Source: Flectonema sp. DT1601
Taxonomy: Eukaryota; Euglenozoa; Diplonemea; Diplonemida; Diplonemidae
Direction: 5' to 3'
DNA length: 64,000 bases
NCBI GenBank assembly: GCA_964019425.1
Contig: OZ025828.1
Location: forward strand, 744,001 to 808,000
The notes under the pieces were generated by a model. It was given only the letters and a program-made list of their open reading frames with translations, was not told the DNA's origin and did no database searches. Shown one piece after another: positions 9,843 to 20,186 of this stretch (positions within the stretch are counted from its first letter, which is position 1; each line of letters opens with the position of its first letter). A program made the translations under genes and the position numbers.

Positions 9843-10339
9843 GTTCTCGTGTAGAAGTTATGAATACGCACTGTCCCTCTCTCTTGCCCATCCGCACCGT
9901 TTGCAGTCCTAGCGGATGGTGGAGTAGTACTTCACCTGGTTAGACTGAATTTTTATTTGTCAATTTTTATTGACGTGTTTCAGAAAGACTTTTATTCATA
10001 AACTTCTCCTCACTCTGATGACGAATCAGAGCTGTCGCTACTGAATTCGATACTCAAGTGAGAAGTGGACGCAGTCAACCATTAGCAAGTGAAGTACCGC
10101 ACCGAGAGAATGATATTCATCGGTAATGAACAACTTCCTTCTCGACCCAAAACGTGCTTTTTACTTATATAAAGAGACGCTAAGATAATGAAGAATAAAA
10201 AAAGCAAACGTTGACAATTGCGGATACATCTTGTAGTAAGTGTTCTGTTTTTAATCAGGAGAGCGTCTCGTATTCATTCAAACAGTTGAATCACAATCTG
10301 TAATTCTTGTTTAACTTACAGCATTATCACCTGCACAAC
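9843..10339. other. Spacer before eIF5A copy 4, with promoter-like and 5'-UTR intron signals
   Basis: The sequence is less AT-rich than most spacers. It holds a TATA-like box near 10164, a donor-like GTAAGTG near 10235, and the acceptor AACTTACAG|C ending at 10321, 18 nt before the ATG. Together these read as a promoter, a short leader exon and an intron of about 85 nt. Confidence 0.45.
10164..10175 (+). promoter_or_regulatory. TATA-like box upstream of eIF5A copy 4
   Basis: ACTTATATAAAG lies about 70 nt before a donor-like GTAAGTG and 170 nt before the copy 4 start codon. The spacing suits a TATA element serving a leader exon. It was identified by consensus only. Confidence 0.4.
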
Positions 10340-10933
10340 ATGTCTGACGAAGAGTTCCAGACCGGAGATGCCGGTTCCTCATCGACCTACCCAATCCAGG
10401 TATGTTTGTATTGTATTTGTTACTTTAGGTATAGCTGTTCCAGTCGGTGAATGATCTTTTCTGGGATTCGGTCTCTGAAAGGTTGTGAGGCTTTGGATAC
10501 AGAAGCGAAATTCTAATCAACCACGCAGGCCGGAGCCTTGAAGAAGGGAATGTTCTGTTGCATCAGAGACCGTCCAGTTAAGATCATTGAGTACACCACC
10601 TCAAAGACCGGAAAGCACGGTCACGCCAAGGCGCACATTGTCGGAATTGATATCTTCACAGACAAGAAGCTTGAGGAAATCTGCCCAACTTCGCACAACA
10701 TGACTGCCCCTAACGTCACCCGTGCTGAGTACGCTCTGATTGACGTTGACGATGGTCAGGTCTCCCTTCAGGATGACGCTGGTGAGATCAGAGAGGATCT
10801 CTCCCTTCCAAAGGACCGTGAGTTGTCTGAGAAGATCAAGAAGGAGTTTGAAGGAGGCAAAGACATGATGGTCACCGTTGTTGGTGCCATGGGTGAGGAG
10901 TCTATCATGTCATGCAAGGAAAACAACAAGTAA
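10340..10933 (+). CDS. eIF5A: Translation factor eIF5A, tandem copy 4
   Basis: Exons are 10340-10399 and 10529-10933, with a 129-nt intron. The protein is the same as the other copies, with hypusine site K49 intact. The first ~23 nt of the intron match copy 5 (GTATGTTTGTATTG), while its last ~20 nt match copies 1 and 3 (TTCTAATCAACCAC), so the intron is itself a mosaic. It shares silent variants with copy 1 (AAGGAAAACAAC near the stop). Confidence 0.94.
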
Positions 10934-11285
10934 GTATTTTGTGAGAATGAGTATCCCTCCCCTCTTATGTTCCCGATCCATTCCATTCGGTGGAGGACTG
11001 GATTATTCCTCCTCTTCAATTGTGTGCTGAACTCAATTGTCACTTTATGGGTGCAGAGTAACCCGCCCGCTGTGTGCATAGTGTTATCAAGTAAATAGCT
11101 GCTTCTTATGTAAATAACCTGCTTCTCCTTTTTCTCACAGATTTACTACAATGAGAATTCCTTTAAGTCTTTGATACAAGAACATTTGTCCACCTCTTTA
11201 ACTTGTTGCTGTGTCGTCATCAGTTCCTGTTCATATTTACTATAAACCTTATCCTAATTAGAAGGCTACTTCTCATCCCTACAAC
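10934..11285. other. Spacer before eIF5A copy 5
   Basis: This is unique sequence with a strong pyrimidine tract and acceptor (TTCTCCTTTTTCTCACAG, ending about 11140), some 145 nt before the ATG, probably a 5'-UTR intron end. No gene is seen. Confidence 0.45.
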
Positions 11286-11855
11286 ATGTCTGACGAAGAG
11301 TTCCAGACCGGAGATGCCGGTTCCTCATCGACCTACCCAATCCAGGTATGTTTGTATTGTATTTGTTAAATATGATGGGAAGTATTTCTATTGTATGTCT
11401 CTTTAAAGGTTGTGACACATAGGAAGAAGCAATATTCTAATCAACTACAGGCCGGAGCCTTGAAGAAGGGAATGTTCTGCTGCATCAGAGACCGTCCAGT
11501 TAAGATCATTGAGTACACCACCTCAAAGACCGGAAAGCACGGTCACGCCAAGGCGCACATTGTCGGAATTGATATCTTCACAGACAAGAAGCTTGAGGAA
11601 ATCTGCCCAACTTCGCACAACATGACCGCCCCTAACGTCACCCGTGCTGAGTACGCTTTGATTGACGTTGACGATGGTCAGGTCTCCCTTCAGGATGACG
11701 CTGGTGAGATCAGAGAGGATCTCTCCCTTCCAAAGGACCGTGAGTTGTCTGAGAAGATCAAGAAGGAGTTTGAAGGAGGCAAAGACATGATGGTCACCGT
11801 TGTTGGTGCCATGGGTGAGGAGTCCATCATGTCATGCAAGGAGAACAACAAGTAA
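11286..11855 (+). CDS. eIF5A: Translation factor eIF5A, tandem copy 5
   Basis: Exons are 11286-11345 and 11451-11855, with a 105-nt intron. The protein matches the other copies. A silent TCC for TCT near the C-terminus is unique to this copy. The intron reads open in the frame of exon 2, so an unspliced reading of exon 2 would extend upstream; the conserved ACTACAG|GCC acceptor and exon 1 make the spliced model clear. Confidence 0.93.
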
Positions 11856-12132
11856 GTATGTTGTGATGGATGATGAAGTTGGAAAGAGAAAATCAAACAA
11901 CTGTAGTCAGTATTGAGATTAGAACACTTAACTCGTCTGTGACAGTAAGTGCCACTCTACGTATCAAATTTATTATTCTGAATGCGGACTTGTAATTAAA
12001 AAAACTTCCTCAGCTAACAACATATTCAATTGGGGATGACCTCGTTGATGAGAGTACGCAGATCTGTTTTTATATTTCATGTGATCCTATGTTATAGATT
12101 TCTTTCCTCAGCCCAGACCTTTTGTCCTTAAC

Positions 12133-12697
12133 ATGTCTGACGAAGAGTTCCAGACCGGAGATGCCGGTTCCTCATCGACCTACCCAATCCAGGTATGTAT
12201 TTCACGATTGATTTGTTAGATAGTTTCTGTGGGAGCGTGCTGCTAGTTCAAGTCGGTGACTGTATTTCATATAAAATAATTTACCAACGCAGGCCGGAGC
12301 CTTGAAGAAGGGAATGTTCTGCTGCATCAGAGACCGTCCAGTTAAGATCATTGAGTACACCACCTCAAAGACCGGAAAGCACGGTCACGCCAAGGCGCAC
12401 ATTGTCGGAATTGATATCTTCACAGACAAGAAGCTTGAGGAAATCTGCCCAACTTCGCACAACATGACCGCCCCTAACGTCACCCGTGCTGAGTACGCTT
12501 TGATTGACGTTGACGATGGTCAGGTCTCCCTTCAGGATGACGCTGGTGAGATCAGAGAGGATCTCTCCCTTCCAAAGGACCGTGAGTTGTCTGAGAAGAT
12601 CAAGAAGGAGTTTGAAGGAGGCAAAGACATGATGGTCACCGTTGTTGGTGCCATGGGTGAGGAGTCTATCATGTCATGCAAGGAGAACAACAAGTAA
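12133..12697 (+). CDS. eIF5A: Translation factor eIF5A, tandem copy 6
   Basis: Exons are 12133-12192 and 12293-12697, with a 100-nt intron, the shortest in the array. The protein is the same as the other five. Its intron apart from the GTATGTATTT start is unlike the others. The leader (CCTTAAC before the ATG) also differs from the TGCACAAC leader of copies 2-4. It closes the array; no seventh copy or fragment follows. Confidence 0.94.
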
Positions 12698-13306
12698 GAA
12701 AATAATATTTGATCAACGAGTAAAAGGGCCTTCCCTATCCTTGCGTTGTCATTCATCATGATGGTCTTGTCGCATTGTCAAGAAAAGATAAATTAAGAAT
12801 ATGGTATCTGCAACTAGATGGAAGAAAGCGGCAAGGCCACGTTGATACAGAGGTGAGGAATACGAAAAACAAAAGTAATGATCAAAAGATGTACGGAATA
12901 ACGTAATTCTCACTACGGGGGAAAAAAAAAAAAACAAAAAAAAAAAAAAAAAAGGGAAGCAAAAGGAAAATATAACGACACAACGCTTCGATTAAAAAAA
13001 AAAAAAAAAAAAAAAAAATACAACAAAACCAATGGCACACTCGTACCCAAGTGCACAATTTTTTATTTTTATTTTATTTTATTTCGTCTTTTTTTTTTTT
13101 TTTTTTTGGCTGCTGGCTACTTGTGTACTGAGCGCCATTATTAATTACACATGAATACAACTACACTCTGAAACATATTTTATTTCTTCAATCAGGATCT
13201 TGTACTAAATTATAAAGTAACATTTCATCATATAATCAAACCCCAACTCGATTTTTATTATTAAGTTTCAGACCAAACAAAACACTATTACTAAAAAAAT
13301 GAAATA
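12698..13306. other. Intergenic, rich in poly(A)/(T)
   Basis: Runs of A or T of 10-24 nt occur near 12920-12952, 12994-13018 and 13090-13107. A TTAAGTTTCAG acceptor-like site lies about 35 nt before the next gene. No gene is seen. Confidence 0.5.
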
Positions 13307-15163
13307 ATGAGTGTCGGTGAGATTTGCAGATGGCTACGAGAAATTGCTGCTGGCTGCAGTGGTAGTTGGGGTGATGGAGCCACAGTAATTTGTTCTATAG
13401 CAAGAGTGAGTAAGAAAAGTGGAGAGGTACTCAGAATGGTCACAGAATGGATGCGAACAAACAGAGAAGACTGCGATGATGTCACCTCAAAGAGATTGCT
13501 ACTTAACGAACATCCTTTTACTAAATTGCTAATTCAATCAGTAAGTGGTCAAATAGCTCTATATGGTGATGGTGGTTGGCTAACCTTATCCGTAGCAACG
13601 GATTTCGTGATGAGATATCCTTCAATAACACCTTCCTTAATCCCTCATTCTATTACACTATGTGGAAGATGGACTGATGAGTTCTTCTCAACGATGAACT
13701 ATTCCATCAACACTTCTTCAGCAAAGCACCTTCTTACTGTTGCTGCCAACATGTTTGGATCTTCAGCGCAAATGTTAGGAATTTCTCAAACAGAAATCGC
13801 ATGGTTGTCAAGTTTATACGTCCAGCAATTCCTCTCATCAATAAACGAAGAGACTGAAATGCTCTCACCTTCCCTAATGAGGTATAAGTTTGTTGCTACT
13901 CAACAAGCGTCTTTCTTGGACAGTTTTTTACTGCCACAGGCAGTTATTGACTGGGATATACCTATTGAGTATAAACTTATTGCGGGTAAGAAGACGATTG
14001 AAAAATATAAAAACAAGAATGTGACGATAGCTCTTTTTGATTTTTGTCTTGAACCTGACTCTACTTCAGAGAATGAAATTGTAACAGAAAAGAGTAACGG
14101 AGATGTGAATGAGATGACTAATTTAATGACGTTGATGACGACACTTGTTAATCATAAAGTTGGTATTGTCGCAAGTCAAAAAACAATACACAGGACGGCT
14201 CGTTACTATCTCGCACATAATGGAATCTTAGCCTTGGAAAGACTCTCAATTTATCACATTGATGTGGTCAGGCTCATTTCAAAGTCAACAATAATCACAA
14301 ACACCAACTCCAATAAGATTTGTAAAGATTACTTTGGAACGATAACAAATTTCGAAACATTATCGTTATCGAAATCAACATCGAAAATAAGCATCGCCCT
14401 ATCTGGAATTGTCCCTATTCAAACACTTATTATCAAACATGTAAGCAAACATGTACATTCAGAGCTTGAATTAATTTTTAAAAATCTAACAAAGTCACTT
14501 ATCGCACACATGGCTGACCCACGTGTTGGACCGGGAGCAGGGATAACTGAGTTTCTTCTGTCTGAATATTTAAGTAATAAATGCGTTCACATTGAAACGG
14601 CAACAACTGAACCGGGAATATCAAACCTAGCACCCTTCATGAGATCAGAAATACACTCGGTTATCAAAATGTTTGCATCTGTTATAAAGAATATTGCTCG
14701 TGAAAAATCAAAACAAAACTCACTATTTGAATCTGGTAATAACTTCAACAGCAAAGAGCAACAGAGAGCATTATCGAACAGCATGGGTGTTGACCCGATG
14801 AATAAAAGCGTTTGCGGAGTTGTGAAATTTGGACCTCGCCCGCCATCTGGAACGGTTTTCCGAGATGGTCGATCGATTGTACCGTCAAAAAAGATTACTC
14901 AGCCCGGAATTGAACTTGGCGGGGTGTTACCAAGTCTTCCTAATCAGATTCAATATTATTCGACGCGCTACCCGGATGTAACCAATTCAGTAATTGCTTC
15001 TTTTGATGATGATGGTGTGCTGATTACAAATGATGACGAGGAAAATGATCACCTCCTTCCTATAGTTGATTCTGTCCCAGCGACACGCGCTGCTATTGTC
15101 AATGCACTCGATGTTGCAGCCATGATAATTAGAACTGATGCCTTGGTCATCGATACTAATTAA
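13307..15163 (+). CDS. Chaperonin-like protein, BBS6/BBS10/BBS12 (CCT-related) type
   Basis: The 618-aa product has the order of a group II chaperonin. It has HPFTKLLIQSVSGQIALYGDGG (about 67-90), matching the CCT segment around the ATP-binding GDGTT. IALFDFCLEP matches the apical-domain entry, IHRTARYYLAHNGILALERLS matches the CCT segment that leads back to the intermediate domain, and GPGAGITEFLLSEYL (408-422) matches the C-terminal equatorial PGGGATE motif. The nucleotide motif is altered (GDGGW for GDGTT), and overall similarity to CCT subunits is low with insertions, as in the Bardet-Biedl chaperonin-like proteins that help assemble the BBSome. That fits a ciliated cell. I cannot say which of BBS6, BBS10 or BBS12 is closest. 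The C-terminal acidic stretch DDDGVLITNDDEEND is unusual. There is no intron. Confidence 0.75.
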   Translation: MSVGEICRWLREIAAGCSGSWGDGATVICSIARVSKKSGEVLRMVTEWMRTNREDCDDVTSKRLLLNEHPFTKLLIQSVSGQIALYGDGGWLTLSVATDFVMRYPSITPSLIPHSITLCGRWTDEFFSTMNYSINTSSAKHLLTVAANMFGSSAQMLGISQTEIAWLSSLYVQQFLSSINEETEMLSPSLMRYKFVATQQASFLDSFLLPQAVIDWDIPIEYKLIAGKKTIEKYKNKNVTIALFDFCLEPDSTSENEIVTEKSNGDVNEMTNLMTLMTTLVNHKVGIVASQKTIHRTARYYLAHNGILALERLSIYHIDVVRLISKSTIITNTNSNKICKDYFGTITNFETLSLSKSTSKISIALSGIVPIQTLIIKHVSKHVHSELELIFKNLTKSLIAHMADPRVGPGAGITEFLLSEYLSNKCVHIETATTEPGISNLAPFMRSEIHSVIKMFASVIKNIAREKSKQNSLFESGNNFNSKEQQRALSNSMGVDPMNKSVCGVVKFGPRPPSGTVFRDGRSIVPSKKITQPGIELGGVLPSLPNQIQYYSTRYPDVTNSVIASFDDDGVLITNDDEENDHLLPIVDSVPATRAAIVNALDVAAMIIRTDALVIDTN

Positions 15164-15521
15164 CACCCCAACAAAAAAAATAGCTCAATCCGGGATTGAA
15201 CTTGGTGAGATAAGAGTGTTTACACCTTAATATAGTCACAGCTACAAGATACTGTATCCAAGTAATTAATTTATTTCCTTTTTGCGAACGTTCGATAGGT
15301 ACAAATCGATCCCTTTTGATAGCCGCCAGTGTTGCTGAAGTAAATAACCTGCTGACTAATTCTTGGTACAGGTAGTAACCTTATTATCAATATGTCTGGA
15401 GGGGATCACATTTTTGGTTAACAACCTTTTCTTGTTTATAGTTTTGGTTTTACAGGAGGCGGGGAATTACAAATAAGGTTGAAACAAGCCCGGCCTTTAA
15501 AGTGTCACAGTCTTGCGGACG
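15164..15521. other. Intergenic, 5' region of the PP2C gene; short copy of upstream coding sequence
   Basis: About 36 nt at 15173-15208 resemble the coding sequence at 14886-14922 of the preceding gene (shared GGATTGAACTTGG-like core). A GTTTTGGTTTTACAG acceptor ends near 15456, and GGTAGTAACC (15371) could be its donor, suggesting a 5'-UTR intron for the PP2C gene. Confidence 0.4.
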
Positions 15522-16676
15522 ATGGGAAATGGCAAACCGGTGACGGCGAAGTACAGCTCCACACTTGAGGATGAGTGTTTACTCGCTGGAGCTACTGCAA
15601 TGCAGGTGTGTTTTTGTTTTCATCTCTAGTTGTAAAATATGATTGCACTCTGTTCTGATCTATTCAGACCAATTTCTTCCTGAAACCCCTGTAGTTGTGC
15701 CAGCTGTTGTGCCTTCATGCGACAAGTGTAGTTTTTATTTACACCTGATAATCAAAACCCCAACAGGGATGGAGAAAAGAAATGGAAGATGCCCACACAA
15801 CAATATTAAATTTAGACGGATCACCTCGGAAGGATCGCTGTAGTTTTTTTGCAGTATTCGATGGGCACTCTGGTCAAGCGTACGTTTTTATTTTTTTTGT
15901 ACTTGCAGATACGTTCAAAAAAAAAAAAAAAAAAAAAAATACAAATAACACACAGAACCGCTCAGTACTGCGGTCGAAACATTCACAAAATCGTATCAGA
16001 AAGCGATGCGTATAAAAAACAAGATTGGACGACATGTGTGAAAGCCTCATTCTTAAGAATTGATGCTGAGTGGGAGAAGGAAAGAGATGAAGATGATACT
16101 TCTGGATCGACAGCAGTCGTGTGTTTGATAACACCGACAGGTCATCTTATTGTTGGAAATGCAGGAGACTCAAGATGTGTTTTAAGCAGAGGTGGAAAAG
16201 CTGTAGCACTCTCTCAAGACCACAAGCCGATGAATGAGACAGAACTTGCTCGTATTCAGGCTGCTGGTGATGATGTAATAAACGGACGAGTGAATGGTAA
16301 CTTGGCATTATCACGTGCGGTTGGTGACTTTGCTTTTAAACAGAATAAAGAATTATCGGCTGAGAAACAATCGATAACAGCAGCACCTGACGTCACAGTC
16401 ACAGAGATGACTGGAGACGATGAGTTTATAGTTCTCGCGTGTGATGGTATTTGGGATGTCATGACAAACGATGAAGTAGTTGACTTTGTCAGCAAGCGAA
16501 TCCACAACACTGAAATCTCGCTTATTTGCGAAGAAGTATGCAGTCGTTGTCTAGCTCCTCGAGGGACTGGTGTTGGATGTGACAACATGACTATTATGAT
16601 TGTTGCAATAAAAGATCTATTAAAAGAATCCCTCGGTATAACACCAGCATCTAAATTAACAACTTCTGCGGAGTGA
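15522..16676 (+). CDS. PP2C-family (PPM) serine/threonine phosphatase
   Basis: Three exons, 15522-15605, 15767-15879 and 15956-16676, join to 305 codons with all introns GT-AG. The second intron (76 nt) contains an A20-type run. Joining restores the continuous PP2C sequence: [12 protein letters not shown], then [16 protein letters not shown]. Metal-binding and catalytic motifs are present: ED in [40 protein letters not shown] and GCDNMT, so the enzyme should be an active Mg/Mn-dependent phosphatase. It starts MGNGKP; proline at position 6 makes N-myristoylation doubtful. The domain fills the protein, as in small PPM1/PTC-like enzymes. The target is unknown. Confidence 0.92.
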
Positions 16677-17560
16677 AACGATGAAAGAGTGTCGCCAGAA
16701 AACAGTTCTACGACAATAACAACTTGTCGGATCATTCTGAATCGTGAAGGTGGAGAAAGTTCTACTTACAGTCTTCATATGTCTGTGAAAGTGATTAGCC
16801 GGTAGTTTATATGGTTTTTGCTATGAAAAGAAACTATTTACTAAAATAGATGTCATAGTCTGTCACTGACTCAGTGTGACCACTGTATCACACCTAGGTA
16901 GTATTTTCCTTTTTTGTCATTTCCCCCTTTTTCTTTTTTGCGATGTATCCCATACAAAAATGTATGATTTGTTGTAAAACTTTTCGTTGATTTTTGTTAC
17001 CGAAGACAACTGCCTGTATAAGAGTTTAGTGTTGGGGCTCTCCGTTGCAATTACCGAAAAAAAAAAAAAAAAAAAAAAGTATTTCTTATCCAAAGGTAGT
17101 TGTCTTTGTTTTAAAAAAAAACAACGTGACCACAACGCAAAACAAACTTCAATATTTGGTTCCTAAAAAGAAGAGAGTGGTAACCGACTCCTCATTTGCA
17201 AGTCTTTAAGTAGAATATCAACAGAGAGAGTACCTCGTACTGCTGGACTTAGGAACCCCCCTGTCCCTTTTTTTTGGTACCAAAAAAAAATTCTTTTTTT
17301 TTTTTTTTTTTTGTTCTGTCGCGAAAATTTTCAGTATGTCCGGGTGCAGTTGGTCTTTTTGTTCTCTCTTTTTTTTTTTTAAAAATTGATTGGGTCTTGT
17401 TAAGGCAGCCCATGTTTTCTGTATTATGCGACAGTGAAAGCGCAAACAAAAGAGATTAAACACGTTCACCTTGAAGATAAACTTTATTTATTCCCTTCAA
17501 ACAGCTATAAATCTGAACTAAGATGTCGAAGGAATAAGAAGGATATATCTTCCTGTATTA
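16677..17560. other. Intergenic with homopolymers and a small perfect palindrome
   Basis: The palindrome T8-GGTACC-A8 lies at about 17269-17290, followed by a long T run. Poly(A) lies at 17056-17077. A TTCCCTTCAAACAG acceptor-like site (about 17491-17504) is 56 nt before the next ATG. ORFs on either strand are low complexity. Confidence 0.5.
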
Positions 17561-18874
17561 ATGACCGGTTTAATGCCACCAACACCAGCGGGGTTACCGT
17601 CAGTGTTGTATAAGTCATCAGATATAGATAGATACTTGAATGGTGCTTTAGGAGATACAACCTCAACAGCGTCGGTGGTTGGAATACCAAAAACAGTTAT
17701 AAGCCATGACTCGAGAAGTGTTAGTCATATGTCTCCTATAACAGCTAATAGGACTCTCGTTGATTTTAACGGAAGAATAGCTCCGAGGGAAAGCAGTCCA
17801 CAAAGGGATTTGTTAGCGACGGCTGATATTGCTGCTTACACATCACGAACACACTTTCCAAGTTATCTTGATTTAAAAACTCAAGGTATGGTTGAACGTG
17901 TTGTTCCGCATACCAAACCAATCTCTGCCCAACTTCCTGGTGCATCCTTACGTCAGAAGAGTAGTGTTCGTGGGTTGAACACAGATGAATTTCATCATTC
18001 TCTGTTGTCAAAAGATAGGCAGTTAGAATCCCTTACCGACACAGTTCTTGCATTGAGTAATGAAAACACATCATTAAAAAGTGAAGCGATGTACGCACAA
18101 GATAGAATATCACAACTAGTTGCTGATAGAGAGCTCTCTCAAACAACTATGCAGGGACTTCAGATGCAGTTGGAGGCTCAATCAAAACAGTTTACAGACC
18201 AAGTGACTGGGTGGGAATTGTTACAAAAAGAAACAACTGACGCTCATCGTTTGGAACTTGAAAATGTTCGAACCGGATTGACAGATGCCGTTACTAAGAT
18301 TCAAGAACTGACAATTAATTTTGACAAGTCAAGACAAGAAACACTAATAGCTCAAAACGAATCTGACGTTAAAACTCATCAAATTTCAAACTTAGAAACT
18401 CTCAGTCAAGTTCAACAACAGCGACTACTCGAAATGTCACAAAGCCTGGCTGGTGTATCAGAGTCTCGCGATATTTATAATTCTCAAGTTCAATACTCGT
18501 CAGACACGAGAGATGAGGTAATTGTTGTTGAAGAAGCAGCACCAGAAATGATTCCGATGAATGTAATTAAACCTCCCGTAGTGTCATCAATGATACCAAG
18601 TTCTCGTAGTGGATCTGATTATCGACAACTTAGTCCTCAACGTGGAGCGAGTTCTGTTAACTATCAACAGCCAACACCAACACATCTTCCACATAAACCC
18701 GAAGATATCAGATCAATGAAGGAATCTGTTGCTTCCTTGAGACATAAAGTTGCACAGCTTGAGGCTCAGAGGTTTGCGATTCAGTCTCAGAGATCGCATG
18801 GATCTCGTTCTTCACGTCAAAGTTATCCTTCGCGTAATAATCAACATTATCCTCTAAATACCGAGTACATATAG
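17561..18874 (+). CDS. Coiled-coil protein, function unknown
   Basis: The 437-aa product has a disordered N-terminal 150 residues rich in S, T and P. A long coiled coil (about 150-300, DRQLESLTDTVLALSNENTS onward) has E, Q, L and S heptads. A polar linker contains SPQRG, a second short coil lies at about 387-410 (MKESVASLRHKVAQLEAQR), and the tail is rich in S, R and Q. There is no enzyme domain. Such proteins are common at centrioles, basal bodies or axonemes, but nothing here assigns one. The ATG chosen is the first in the ORF, 56 nt after a CAG acceptor-like site. Confidence 0.75.
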   Translation: MTGLMPPTPAGLPSVLYKSSDIDRYLNGALGDTTSTASVVGIPKTVISHDSRSVSHMSPITANRTLVDFNGRIAPRESSPQRDLLATADIAAYTSRTHFPSYLDLKTQGMVERVVPHTKPISAQLPGASLRQKSSVRGLNTDEFHHSLLSKDRQLESLTDTVLALSNENTSLKSEAMYAQDRISQLVADRELSQTTMQGLQMQLEAQSKQFTDQVTGWELLQKETTDAHRLELENVRTGLTDAVTKIQELTINFDKSRQETLIAQNESDVKTHQISNLETLSQVQQQRLLEMSQSLAGVSESRDIYNSQVQYSSDTRDEVIVVEEAAPEMIPMNVIKPPVVSSMIPSSRSGSDYRQLSPQRGASSVNYQQPTPTHLPHKPEDIRSMKESVASLRHKVAQLEAQRFAIQSQRSHGSRSSRQSYPSRNNQHYPLNTEYI

Positions 18875-19310
18875 TGATTTATATCAATAGAAAACTGGTA
18901 TCTACTTGTAGTGTTGGAGGTCTTCGACTGCTCTGCGACAAGCAGCAACATATTCCGATTAAATAAACAGCAAGATGTTCGTCAACTTACTAAAGTAAAA
19001 CAATTATTGGTCCCAATAAAAAGTTATGGTCTCAAATCAATATTTGTACGCACTAACCAGATACTTGTTATTACAATTAGAGGTGGCGACATTTTTGAAG
19101 AAAGAAAAAAAAAAAAAAAAAAAAAAACAAGAATGGAAGAAAAGAAAGGAATCATATTTCGAATCGCTCACCACTTAGAACCTCGTGTATACCCAACTCC
19201 CTTATTATTCTGTTTGTAGACTTTAATGCTAACGATTTGAGACAACTATTTGATTATTTATTAATAATTTCAAAATTCCACAAACTATAGATCTAACAAC
19301 AATAATAATA
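18875..19310. other. Intergenic, AT-rich
   Basis: One poly(A) run lies at about 19106-19127. ATAATAATAATA immediately precedes the next ATG. No gene is supported. Confidence 0.5.
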
Positions 19311-19853
19311 ATGAGAATCGATACTAAAAATCTCAGCGTACTCCAACTACGAGAACTCGCAAATAAATTATATGATTGCGATCCAATGCAATTGAAAGTT
19401 GTAATCGATCGAGTGTTGGATGAGTTAGCAGATTCAAGATCAGAACTAGCTCGTCAAGATGACACTTTACAATCACTTATGCTAGACTTACATAAGGCAC
19501 AGGAAGAGGCAGTTAGATTAGGTGATTTCGTTTCGAGAGATATCCTACTCAGAGAATATGAGATACAAGGTGCTAAGACTTCAGTCTTATCTCCGGTTTC
19601 ACCGCCAGAGCTTCGGATGAGATCGCCGACACTTGATTTCTCGCCTCATAAATTCCACACAATGCTGGTTGATAGCATTGATATTCCTCAACAGCTTTAT
19701 AGAATTCTCTCTGATCTGACTGATGCTGAGCAGTGGCGTTTAACAGTTGAGGACTTTAAGAAATGTCATCCAACATCATGTCTCACTACGTTAGTTGTCA
19801 ATTCCTGTCCTCAAGCAGAAGAACTTCTGCGAGCCAGGGGTGTCGTTCTTTAA
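19311..19853 (+). CDS. Hypothetical protein, 180 aa, short coiled coil
   Basis: I do not recognise this family. Residues 1-75 are helical with a short coiled coil (RSELARQDDTLQSLMLDLHK). They are followed by a proline/serine linker (SVLSPVSPPELRMRSP) with SP sites that could be phosphorylated, and a C-terminal helical domain (about 108-180). There is no signal peptide or transmembrane helix. The ORF is intact, and codon use is like that of its neighbours. Confidence 0.65.
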   Translation: MRIDTKNLSVLQLRELANKLYDCDPMQLKVVIDRVLDELADSRSELARQDDTLQSLMLDLHKAQEEAVRLGDFVSRDILLREYEIQGAKTSVLSPVSPPELRMRSPTLDFSPHKFHTMLVDSIDIPQQLYRILSDLTDAEQWRLTVEDFKKCHPTSCLTTLVVNSCPQAEELLRARGVVL

Positions 19854-20186
19854 TATTATTAGATTACCCAATTTGAAGGTTTTATCATTCCCTTCTTTAA
19901 TTAGAATAAGTTTGTTTCGGTTTCTTTTATTTCGTTTGTATTCATTTTCTACTGTAGCTGATTGTACCAGATTTATTTTATTTGTTTGTACCTACTTTTC
20001 TGTTCTTCGTTAAGAGGAGTGCAGAATGAAGGACGTAAAGTCTCTCCGATATAACTTATTATTATTAATATTATAACAGGAGTGAATGTTAGGATTTTTA
20101 TTCGGATTGTTTTCTTATTTTTAATGTTTTCTGTTTCTTTGCTTACTATCATCTGTGTCAGAAACCAACACGACTGAGACAATAAA
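19854..20186. other. Intergenic, T-rich
   Basis: This is AT-rich spacer. ATCATCTGTGTCAG (ending about 20161) is acceptor-like, 25 nt before the next ATG. No gene is seen. Confidence 0.5.

Noticed and set aside
7603-12759. Recurrent minus-strand ORFs opposite eIF5A exon 2.
   Set aside because: They are mirror frames of a strongly conserved coding exon and vary wherever the exon ends.
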